From NCBI GenBank assembly GCA_038501195.1, contig JBBPUQ010000004.1:1736001-1800000 (forward strand): a stretch of DNA of 64,000 bases, given 5' to 3'. Positions 13,305 to 23,264 of this stretch are shown piece after piece (position 1 is the first letter of the stretch; each line of letters begins with the position of its first letter). The stretch is from Nemania diffusa (taxonomy: Eukaryota > Ascomycota > Sordariomycetes > Xylariales > Xylariaceae). The notes under the pieces are model-generated. The model did not search any database. It was not told where the DNA came from and was given only the letters and a program-made list of their open reading frames with translations. The position numbers were made by a program, and so were the translations under genes.

Positions 13305-14927
13305 CTAGTGGGTCCCAATTGGGGCATAGAAGCTGAATTTCCCCATCGGATCGTAGGTTTTCTTCAACGCCGAAAGCCGATGTTGACGCCACTGCTCATA
13401 TCCATACCAGTTCTGCGTCGTCTCATCCCCGAAGGCGTAGTTAACGTAAGTATGTAGCTCTTCTCTTTGACTTCCAACATAGAGAATTTGACGGAGATCT
13501 TTTCCAAAATTCACAGCTGTCTCATCAAGCTCAGGACCATCTGGTAGGTAGATGAGGAGGGGTGAGACGAGGTAGTTGTCTTGTCGAAATGGAAATGCAG
13601 ACGATGCACTGTCTACTGCTTTCACCGCCTGTAGTGAATAACCTTCGAAGAGAAAGGCCGAGTTATTCAGCGCCGGGTACTCCTGTGTTGTGGCAGCAAA
13701 GAGTTCGTATGCGCTCTGCATGGCTGTGGCATTATAAACCTCAAGATCGATAGGAAAGCGAATGTTCACCAATCCGGCTTTCATACAAGATGGCGAGGCG
13801 TTGTCTTCGCCGATCCAGGATGGTATGTCGGTGTAAGGGCCGGTACCTGGAGTGGTCATGATTGGACCAAGTTGTCGAAATGGAGTCGTGTAGATTGGGT
13901 CGACCTCAAGGACGCCTTCCTGCAACACATAGAACGCGACTAGAGGCTGTGGGCAGTGTCAGCGACGGGTTCAACACGTGCAAGCAAGTGAGTCGGCAAA
14001 AAAATAGAATGGTGTTGCTTGCCTTTGTTGGGTCAACGTCGTGGTTATTTACAAAGAGGACCAAAGTCAACACGTCAACAGGCTGACTGCCATTCGGAAA
14101 ATTGCTGTTGATGGTCTCGAAGACACCGGCCACTTCGTCGCCCGTATATATGAAACTTTCATAGGCCCAGTTGGGTTCCTGCACGTCATATATCTTAGCC
14201 GACACAGACGTCACGATTCCAAAGTTGTGGCCAGCTCCCCTCATGGCCCACCAGAGGTCGGCGTGCTGTTTCTCATTGACCGTGATCATAGTTCCATTCG
14301 CAAGTACGACATTCATTGCAACAAATTGATCGGAGACGAGGCCATAGCGCCCTTGCAATGCGCCGTGGCCACCGCCAAGTCCCGGTCCGAGAATACTGGT
14401 ACACTCGCAAATGCCCGTCACTATTCAAAAGTCAGCAAACCCGTTTAGAAGGTAGGAAGTTGACAGGTCAGACCAGTCTGCTTCCCCACGGCCCACAGGG
14501 CGTCAGTGACACTCTTGGATAACGCGCCTCCCCCGATGGTGACTGTCGACTTGTCTGGGGCGATCTCGACGCTGTCGAGGCCATTCATCCATATACCAAT
14601 CCCCTGGTGTACGTTCCCGACTGTTGTAATAGCTCCGTGGCCCCCAGTGACCGCCAGGTACGGTATGTTCAAGTCGTTCGCGTATTTAATGATTTCGGCC
14701 ACATCGTTTTCGACACTGGGGGTGACGACTAAGCGGAAGGTTGGTACATCATTCGAAGACCATCGTATTGTTGCATCTTTGAAGCCGGTTGACCCAGGCC
14801 GGTATACCTGGGCCCCCGAAGACAGTCTTTCTGTGAGGTTCTGAACATCGATCAAAACACCGTTCGCTGGCGAAGACCGAGTGATCATTTGGATCGCCCA
14901 GCCGACTACAGCAGCTAGGACCTCCAT
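13305..14927 (-). CDS. FAD-binding oxidoreductase, BBE/PCMH type
   Basis: Flavoprotein oxidase of about 510 residues, of the berberine-bridge-enzyme-like group common in fungal secondary-metabolite clusters. The PCMH FAD-binding domain is seen in the first exon (VVTPSVENDVAEIIKYA, then VTGGHGA near 14640, carrying the His position that binds FAD in this family) and continues after an intron (about 14476-14419) with LGPGLGGGHGALQGRYGL (near 14370). WWAMRGAGHNFGIVT follows near 14240. The C-terminal exon holds the typical ending YDPMGKFSFYAP. I chose the ATG at 14927 because it starts just before a hydrophobic stretch that could be a signal peptide or anchor; ATGs further upstream would add an atypical leader. 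Two introns. It probably oxidises a pathway intermediate; its link to the PKS rests on proximity only. Confidence 0.85.
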
Positions 14928-16138
14928 ATTGCCACGGGCGGCTATGTCAAGCTGGATGCCGATTTTGACTGTCTTGAGGGGGCTGTATCTAATAACTAAG
15001 TGAGTCTGATGTATGTTCATAGAAGACGACAAATTGACCGATGGGAGAGTCCAACGATACTGAGTTCTCAAATTAAACACAAAGGTTAATGCGATCGATC
15101 ATCGCGGCTCAATTCCGCTTAACCAACGGTTACAACCCCGCCTTTTCCGAACATACATCCATCCATCCCTTATGCTGCATGCGTATTCAATGATACCACA
15201 AAATACTTTGCAGATAGGACTGTTGGTAGTTGGCGCTTTTCCGCCAATCGCTTTTACCCCCGTTCACCAGTCAGTGATATCCACGCAACATAGCTGCATG
15301 ATCCTATTGGAGTGCTTTTGTGAACTTGAGTGGTACCTATTGTTCGACCTTGAGCTACAGAAGCTTGCTTTATGCAACCCCCCCTATCCGGACTTCATAC
15401 GAATATAGCGCTGTAGGCTCCCGTATCTATGTATAGCCTGCCTCCATCATACAGCCTGCCTCCGTCACACAGCCTGCCTCCGTCATACTATATGCAACCT
15501 CCTTCATGTAGGCCCTTACTACTTATCAGACTACATCTCACACGTGCAGAGGTGAAAACAATGATATATGCACTTCAGGACTGGTGAGAAAGGTCTGATC
15601 GCTCAGGATAGATACTTATTGGTACAAGGTAGGATTTCCATTACCCCTCGTCTCATCCAATATCCTACGTTGAGTAGCAGGCCGCGTCTCCCTTGCAATT
15701 GATTTGTTACTTGGCTGGAGGTGTCTCAATCCTTCGAGCAGGATCATTGATTCATCTCGGTGTTTTCCGCTTCCCCTCAATGCGAGTCGCCAATTGCGAG
15801 ACCTCTTGTAGGGTGTGAAGTGCAGCCCTACCTCCCAGGATCTAGAGGTTGTGTAATGATGTTCGGTCACCATGCGTTACAGGTTATCACAAGGAATGCC
15901 GCATATATCATAGATACAAGTTGCTCTTGTCGGACAAATTTAACCCCTATATCGGCTATACTAGTATAAACTATATTTATTCTTCCTCAGACATCGGGCT
16001 GTTTACACATGCTGTGTAAGCAGCTTTTTGTTAACACTGCATGACTCTTGCTTCTCTTTCGCTTGAAGAAACACCAATCATTCGGACAGACTTACGCCAT
16101 TACACATTATCATTTTCCTTTTTCATCGACAACCGATC
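14928..16138. other. intergenic between FAD oxidoreductase and membrane protein
   Basis: Divergent spacer of about 1.2 kb containing the promoters of both flanking genes. It holds an 18-bp minisatellite (15435-15488). Open frames at 15172-15408 and 15873-15616 have no family features and I do not call them. No other structure is evident. Confidence 0.5.
15435..15488. repeat. 18-bp tandem repeat, 3 copies
   Basis: Three head-to-tail copies of an 18-bp unit starting AGCCTGCCTCC, at 15435-15452, 15453-15470 and 15471-15488. They differ at two positions (CCATCATAC, CCGTCACAC, CCGTCATAC endings). It lies in the spacer upstream of the rhodopsin-like gene. Confidence 0.9.
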
Positions 16139-17324
16139 ATGTCAGCACCCCCGGGAACTCTCATTGGAAGTTTCGGTCATAATACTGGCGGCCAAATTGA
16201 TGTTGCTATTGAGACTTTTCTACTAGCTCTAGATTACGCATCACTAGGCCTCCGACTATGGTCGAGGTCCATGACAAAGACACGATTGCAGATAAACGAT
16301 TGGCTGATCATCCTTGCTACTGTACGTTTACAACTCCTGATCACCATGTCGGCGAGGCTCATTACTAGTATGATCGTTGACTTTGACCATCAGATTCTCA
16401 TGACAGCGCGCTATTCAGTGGAAGTAGCCACAATCCTCAAATGTGGTGTTGGGCTTCACATCGAGGAGGTCATCACCCTTGGTGGCCCTGATATCCTCAC
16501 CACGTTCGCACAGGTATGCCAAGCCCTGTAGCTATTGAATGTTCCTAACGAGGTAATCTTGTTGACTGACATATTTCGGGAACTAAGTTGCTCTACGCTG
16601 TTGATCTTCTCTTTGCTACCGTTATCACCTTGTTGAAGCTCTCAATCCTACATTTTTACAGTGTTTTATTTCCACAACGCTCTTTCCGCCGGCTTGTGTA
16701 TGTCGCTATGTTCTGTTGCATCGTCTTTTGGTTCGGCTCTTTCTTCGGTACAGCGTTCCTATGTAATCCACCTCAGAAGAAATGGTTCCCGAATCTTCCA
16801 GGCTACTGCAAAGATGAAATCACAATGTACGTGAGTATCGTAGCCGGAGATCTCATCACGGATCTTATCATCATCGCACTTCCAATGCCAACTTTATGGC
16901 ATCTACATTTGGCCATGTCTGTGAAAGTGCCCATCCTTTTCGCTTTTGGACTGGGGTTTGCGTAAGACCCCTTACTCTCCAACACCCTCATCCACGCATG
17001 CGCTAAGACATCTTTAGGATCGCTGCAATCACATCTATCCGGATCAAATACTTCATTCACCTAAATATGGCTGATCCGCTCTACTCAATCTGGCCAGATG
17101 CCGTCTTATCAGCCCTTGTACCATTGCTAGGCATATTGAACGCCAACCTCCTTGTTTCCCGCCCAGCTCTCAGAACTATATTCCATAACTCAAGCTTTCT
17201 AAAGAGCGTTGCGAACACCGAAGACCGCTCTCATAATTTCAAGATGCTAACGGACAACTCCATTCCTCTTTCTAATGTTACTGGTGAGCTCAACAACAAC
17301 CTGTCTGTGTTTGACGGCTTCTGA
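16139..17324 (+). CDS. rhodopsin-like / PTH11-related integral membrane protein
   Basis: Fungal seven-helix membrane protein of about 330 residues of the rhodopsin-domain family (PTH11-like without a CFEM domain). Hydrophobic helices are visible in each exon: IETFLLALDYASLGLRLW, NDWLIILAT, LLFATVITLLKLSILHFY with the family's LLKLSILHFY signature, FCCIVFWFGSFFGTAF, VSIVAGDLITDLIIIALPMP and the closing ALVPLLGILNANLL. A CNPP-type Cys lies before the PGYCKDE loop. An intron at 16322-16393 (72 nt, phase 0) leaves the frame open, so a naive translation keeps it; removing it restores a continuous helix (IILATILMTARYSVE). Further introns lie near 16514-16588 and 16963-17018. The function may be sensing or transport; unknown. 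It flanks the PKS region but need not belong to it. Confidence 0.8.
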
Positions 17325-18731
17325 TCCATTGAGAATCCATAGCAACTCGGAATCCCCCAGAAGATGACGAGGGCCGTGTACAGGTGACATTGTCTTGGGG
17401 TGTAGAGTCTGCTAGCGGTCAGCAGTTCGACGCTGATCAGACTCGAAGTGTTTATGCACAGGCACAAAAACCAGACGGGCGATTTTCACAACATAGAGTA
17501 CGCTAGACGTTGTCGCAAACAAATCGATAGCGCAGCTAATCATTTGGACTGGAGCACGCAAAGCGTCGGGAGAAGGTATGTAATTAGGAGTCCAACGCTA
17601 CCAAACCGACCCGTTGACCTGGAAGAAAAGTCGTGTAGGTTTGTTTTTGCGTAGAGGTACAATCGTACACATGGGAATGGTATTGCGCTTCCTAAGTCGC
17701 TCGTCAATTGGATCACTTATTATTAGTTACACTTATCCGCCCCTAAAGTTCCCCTAGCAAACACCTTCCAGCTTCATTACATCTCTCTTTACTGCTTATA
17801 ACATCAGGACATGTAGAATAGCATAATGAATCCAGACCAATCACTATACATATCGCTCGACAGAAGTCTATTTAGACCAGAGACTAGTATATTTACCTCC
17901 GAGTAAAATCAACTCATGATTGCCCTATTCGATAATTTTTCCCTCGGAGATAACACAGATCATATCAGCTCTTTTGACTGCACTAAGGCGGTGTCTAGCA
18001 CTAGGTTAGTAGCGCTACAGATCTACTACGATAGGAAGACATACGCGATATTAATAAATTGTCACAGAAAGTATGGCGTAACCCACTGCGACATGGAATC
18101 AGAAGATTTCAACAATGACCAATAGGTCATTTGTTCTCCCTTTCTGTATATAAGTGTACTTCATGGCACAACTTGCCAGGTCAGCGTTGTACGCTCTGTG
18201 ACCGTAACATAAATGTCGTCCGGCCCTTGTAGAGTAAATCCAGCGCTCGAAATACAGATCTCGATTCTTTCGATCGTCTGCAGCTTCGAATAATATTATA
18301 ATTATAATATTTATTTTATTTAGCTTTATTATACATATAATTAATTATATAAAGCTATATTAATATTCATTAGTAGTTATATAACCGATTTTAATTTAGA
18401 AGCGATAGATTATAAGTTAAAAAAATGGTAGTGCCGCTTCTAAACCTTTTTATGGTGATGACTACCTAGGTAGTCTGGGCTTGCGAGTTCTAACGTAGCT
18501 ACATAATACTTTCATCAACAGATCATTCATACAATGCGTTTAGCCCTACTGCGCGTCATCGCCTATGTCTCTGATAATAGATTGATTATTTGTAGCCTTA
18601 TTGAAACCTTTCTATCCTTCTAGCAATCTTATCTCATTTAAGGAGACTCCTAATTCTAATTACTACGCTACTCGTTTTGGGTCGTCCTCTACCTTGCTTG
18701 CAACGGTGTTACATTCGTCCAGGCCTTTCTA
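17325..18731. other. intergenic, with very AT-rich island
   Basis: Spacer of 1.4 kb between a plus-strand gene and the convergent TPR gene. I see no gene. An almost pure A/T island spans about 18290-18425 and contains an imperfect inverted repeat with AGCTTTAT/ATAAAGCT arms (about 18321-18356). Short frames at 17448-17654 and 17916-18125 have no support. Confidence 0.55.
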
Positions 18732-21311
18732 CTAATTAATTAATTTGTACTGTTCCATCAGTAGATCCCATCGACCCGACAGCTCGGCATAGTCGTCAGG
18801 AGTGGCCCCCAGCGGCTTCCTAGGGATATCGACAGGCTCGTTCAAATATTCCTCGCGATCGTCCTTCTTGGGTTGTAGGGACAACATCTTGTTCAGGCTC
18901 TCGCAGTAAGCAACAAGATCTTCGGATCCGGCTTGCTTACCGATAGGACTTTCCTGCCAGAGAGCCAAGGTGCTTTGTAGTAGAGAGGAGCTGCTGATGC
19001 TATTCTCGCGGACAAGAGGCTTTGGAATAAGGTGCTTTTTATCGTCGGGGGCCATTTTTTGAATCGCCTCCCTTGTGTGATGTACTACAATAACTTGAGT
19101 CAATTTTCGGATAGCGCATATGGCTTGAGAAGGTATTTCTCAAAGCCCATGTCTTAGGTAAACACTTAAATGGGAAGAAGTGGCTTGTGATTTAGAAAAG
19201 AGAGAGAAAAGAGATGGTTCTATATATTGCTTACTGGCTTCTCTTAAGTCTTGGTCGGCATCGGTTAGCTTATATCGCTCTAAGAACAGGGTGCTAAGCC
19301 AGCCCAGGTTGCTGGGTAAATCGCGTGGCCTAGAAGCGGCCTTTTTCTCGTCTTCGATCGCTTCGCTGGTATATTGAATGGCTTCGTCCAGGTACTTGTT
19401 TGATTCTGGCCCTTTACAGAGATATTTCTCCCACAGCAGCTTTCCGATATATACCTGCATATTCGTCCTCTCTAAATCATTATTACTCGGGAGGGCGTCG
19501 ATCGCATCCTTTGCATAGCCAATGGCTTTTTCCAAATCCTGGCTCTCCCGCTTCGCTAGGTAGCGCACGAAGAGTATGTGGCTCATGTTGCTAAAACGGC
19601 CAGACATATTCGGGCTCGAGTGGTGCTCGTGACTCTTCAGGATTGCCTCCTCCCCTGCCCTGACAGCGTCCTCCAAGTCTTCCTTGGTCTTCAACTTCTC
19701 ATATCTAGTCAACAATAGGCTCCCTAGATTATTTAGCATAGCTGCATAATCCACGTGAGTCAGCGGTATGAGCTTGAACGCTCTACGTAATTGCGAGATA
19801 GCCTCATCCAGGTCTTTTACTGTGCCCTTTCGCATATGTTTTCTGAAGAGCAGACAACTTAGGTTGCTTAGACGGCTAGCTAGATCGGGATGGTGATAAT
19901 TTCGGGTGGCGAGCTCTTCCGGTTCTTGTGAGGTGACCATCTTTTCTTTTTTATCGACTGGCCCGGGGGTAAGATCGACCGATTTCCTCCCAAGATCAAT
20001 GGCTTCTTCTAGGGTATCCCAAGAGCCGGTTCGCTCGTATTGTTTCGATAGGATTTTGCTCAAATTGCTCAACTGACCAGCCGTAGGATGAAAGCCTTCT
20101 GGTGTCTTGTTGATGGCTTCTCGCGCATGGGAAACTGCACATTCTAAATCAACTTCTGCCTTGGTCCGTTCGTATTTCCTCAGATACATTTTACTGAGCT
20201 TGGTGAATCGAGCGGGCAGATCTACATGACTCTTTGGGGTTGCGTGGATTGCCTTATCTATGTAACTGATAGCCTCGTCGAGATCTTTTGAGTTTCCCGT
20301 GTTCTCATATCGACTGAGCAAGGCAGTTCCCAAGTTGTTGAGTAGAATGGCGTTCTCCTTGTGATTTACTGCTTCGCGGGCGAGGGAAATGGCCCTATCG
20401 ATGTCCTGTATGTCACCGGTACAAGTGTGCTTGGTAGTTAGCATAATGACGAAATTATTCAGAATGCCTATATAGGTCGGGTCGTCCTTGGATATGGCGT
20501 TGAATGCTCTCTGCGAATATTCCACGCCGCTTTCCAATGTTTCCTTCCGGTCCGTCAAGTAGAACTCGCTTAATAGCATCACTCCTAGGCGACTTTGCCG
20601 GCTTGGAAGCTTGGTGTCCGATTGCGCAGGAGAGGATATGGAAGCTTCGGCTTTGGATATGGCCTCCAGCAAGTCGCTCGATTCACTCGCCCGCTGGTAC
20701 CGATGGAAGAGCATTTCGCTGAGGCCGCTAAGACGAGCAGCTCTATCCAGGTCCTCCACATCAGTGTCCTCAACCACCTGCCTTGCAAGCCCGATGGCCT
20801 TTTCTAGGTCTTCTATTTTCCCCCCTAATTTGTACCTGTTGAATAACATAGTGCTCAAATGCGCCATTAGGTTCTGAATGGATTCCGGACTGATCCCTTC
20901 TACGCCGGATCCATACCCCTTCGGTGTGCTGTTAGACGCCATATTCAGTGCTTTGTCAGCGTCGGCGATGGCTTCGTCTAACCGCTGGCGCTGGTTCGTC
21001 TCCTGATACTGCATCCAGGCAATGCGGCTACGCTTGTATAGCAACTCGAATGTCTGGGCGACATTATCGCACGTGTCATCTTTAACCGCATCGTTGGCGA
21101 AAGAAAGGGCGTGTTTTATGGACTCGAGATCGCCTCCACGCTCAAACTGCTTCAAATAATGCTCGCTCAGGCTACTGAGACGGGCAGCGCGATCTGAGTG
21201 GTTTTGGGAGGTGAGCTTGATTCCCTGGACCGCGATAGCGACATCCTCGTCAGGTTTCGCTTTTTCCTCTCCTTCGGGCGGCATTTCTTTTTCGTGTTGC
21301 TCTCTTGACAT
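18732..21311 (-). CDS. TPR-array protein (about 14 repeats)
   Basis: Protein of about 800 residues consisting of a charged N-terminus (first 35 residues, Glu/Lys-rich) followed by about 14 tetratricopeptide repeats of 42-60 residues. Each has the pattern RLSNLS..L..RYERTG..DLDEAI..A..AI, typical of the TPR arrays found in fungal NLR-like and CHAT-type proteins. The long exon runs 21311-19235. An intron (19234-19085, 150 nt) joins REA to IHHTREAIQKMAP and so completes repeat 14. The last exon ends at 18732 with an acidic/helical tail. No NACHT, NB-ARC, CHAT, HET or kinesin motor is present, so it is a stand-alone scaffold or sensor, or part of one. It is head-to-head with the SesB-like gene (683 bp between starts), which suggests shared regulation. 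Function inferred only from architecture and context. Confidence 0.82.
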
Positions 21312-21993
21312 ATTCTTCCTAGGCTCCTAGTAATGTTCTTAGGGGAATAGATAGTCGTGTAACTACGTAACGAGGTGGGCAGAGGTGACCCTTCATAAAA
21401 CGAGTTAGCGACTACTTCATTGCATACTAGACTTTATTCGAGAATGATAAAAATTCTGACTAAAAAAGGCATATCCTCCTGAGGGTGGCGACTGCAACAC
21501 AGCGTTCTGAAAAGGGGTGAACTATGTTACGCATAGGGCGCGGTTAACGGTTTCCCGCCAATCTACGCGTTTTTTTATTATTTACTTTTTATAATTGTTT
21601 TTTTTTGTATTTGCTAACACGTTTTACAACGGATATATTTAAAGGTACCTTGGTTACACACTACTTGAGTAAGGTAACCCCCCATTTTACGAGCTATCCC
21701 TCGCTCTATCCCTCGCCGACCGCCAATAATGACCAGTCGTCGCCTTGAAAAAGGGCGCTCCCTTATTCAATTCGGGTCAGCGAGTTGAGGCACATGGCCA
21801 ATCCATAAAGCCATACCTGCAAGAATAAAAAGAGGCAGAAGCTATGGGGGTAAACTAGGGTGTTGTCGAGGAGGCTCTGCTCCATCATTCAGGACCTCGT
21901 TCCTCTACTATAGATATACGTCATAAGATACCAGCACGAGCCATAAAGTTAGTCCGTGGGGCTTTTTGTCTTGTACACTGTGGTGAAAAGAGA
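21312..21993. promoter_or_regulatory. divergent intergenic region between TPR and SesB-like genes
   Basis: 682 bp separate the two start codons and must contain both promoters. It has a T-rich tract at 21570-21610 and otherwise no recognisable site or open frame. The head-to-head layout is the visible evidence for possible co-regulation. Confidence 0.5.
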
Positions 21994-23264
21994 ATGTTAG
22001 CAAAAAGGCTCGAACTCCTACCTGCAAAGGACGAGGAGGGCACGCCAGTGGAGTAAGTATCTCAAGCGATCTAATCTACCCCCTGGACAACATGACTCTG
22101 ACTTTGGCCTCCGCAGCTTCGTGTTCATCTCAGGACTTGGCCAAGATGAAGCCGAGTCATGGACAGCAGCTGTGAACTCCAGCTTCTGGCCTGAGAAATT
22201 TCTCCAACTTACCATCCCTAACGCCCGAGTCCTTGCTTTCGGCTTCAAGCAGTCGGAAAGCTTCTCGGATCGCGTGAATAGAGTGTGTCTAGACTTGAAC
22301 AATCATCGCCTTGACACTCGAAGCGTGCGTGAGAGGAGCTGCTTTATTCGCTTTTCCCTTTCCTCCTATACAACTAGCTAACTTTTTAAACTACTGACTT
22401 AGACGAGCAATCCCATAGTCTTCGTCGCCCGTAGCCTGGGGGGCCTTGTTTGTGCTGAGGTGAGAGAACCAAGTCTTGTCATCACTTTGGCCTTAGTTAA
22501 CAAGATGCAAGATAATTTCTCAAGGTGGCACGAGCAATAAAGGTAGTGCTGCGCAAGTTATTGCCGACAGCGCGCAAGGCATTGCCTTTTTCGGAACACC
22601 GTTCCAAGACTCCGAAAACAGTGATTTAAAAGAAATTATCCAGAAAATGATGGACATATACGGTGTCAAGACCAACGACATTATTGATACGGCTCTCAAA
22701 CTCAAGGATACCTTCCCGGCAGCCTTGGAAGAGCGGCATAAATCGAAAAAGCCGGTCGGAGTCATCTCCTTCGCCGAAGCGAGACAGACCAAGGAGGCCA
22801 AGTCTAAAGTGAGTCCAAATTGATTCTTGAAAGTTGGTTACGTCTACCTCCGCTTGCTAGTACTAACAACTTGTGTAGCTGGTAGATGCCGATGCTGCTG
22901 CTATACCTGGGCATGGGTCCGTGCTGAAGATCAGTAACAACCACCAGGAGATAGGTACGTTTGAGGACGACTACGAGGACGGCTACAAGAAAATGATATG
23001 CGAGCTTCAAGATTTGGCTACCATTCTGAAGCAGGTAAATGAAACGAATGTGCGTGTACTCTCCAACCTTAGCTACCGACTACTGATAATTACGAAGAAA
23101 GCGCTAACCTGATCGTCTTGTATTGAATACAGGGTGGCCGAACCTTTAACAACAGCTCAGTAGGAAATTATGCTGAAGGGAATGTCTATGGAGGTCAGCA
23201 TAAGAACAACACCGGACCACTTACCTATGGAAATATTGGAACCCAGAATTTTAACAGTCAATAA
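21994..23264 (+). CDS. SesB-like alpha/beta hydrolase with C-terminal Gly/Asn-rich amyloid-like tail
   Basis: Spliced protein of about 275 residues in five or six exons: 21994-22052, 22117-about 22324, a short exon near 22404-22459, 22512-22809, 22879-23035 and 23133-23264. It has the hydrolase core of the SesB-like/lipase domain found in fungal NLR systems: VFISGLGQDEAESWT (oxyanion strand), FWPEKFL..IPNARVLAFGF, nucleophile elbow ARSLGGLV (Ser kept, usual GHSLGG His changed to Arg), GIAFFGTP, then the catalytic-His segment NNHQEIGTFEDDYEDGY. The final exon encodes 43 residues, nine Gly and nine Asn, with spaced NN/GN/GG steps, ending at TAA 23262-23264. In known SesB proteins (Nectria) such a C-terminal sigma-type motif lets an NLR template an amyloid and trigger cell death. 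No NACHT or NB-ARC gene lies nearby; the divergent neighbour is a TPR protein. Family confident; tail function inferred. Confidence 0.75.
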
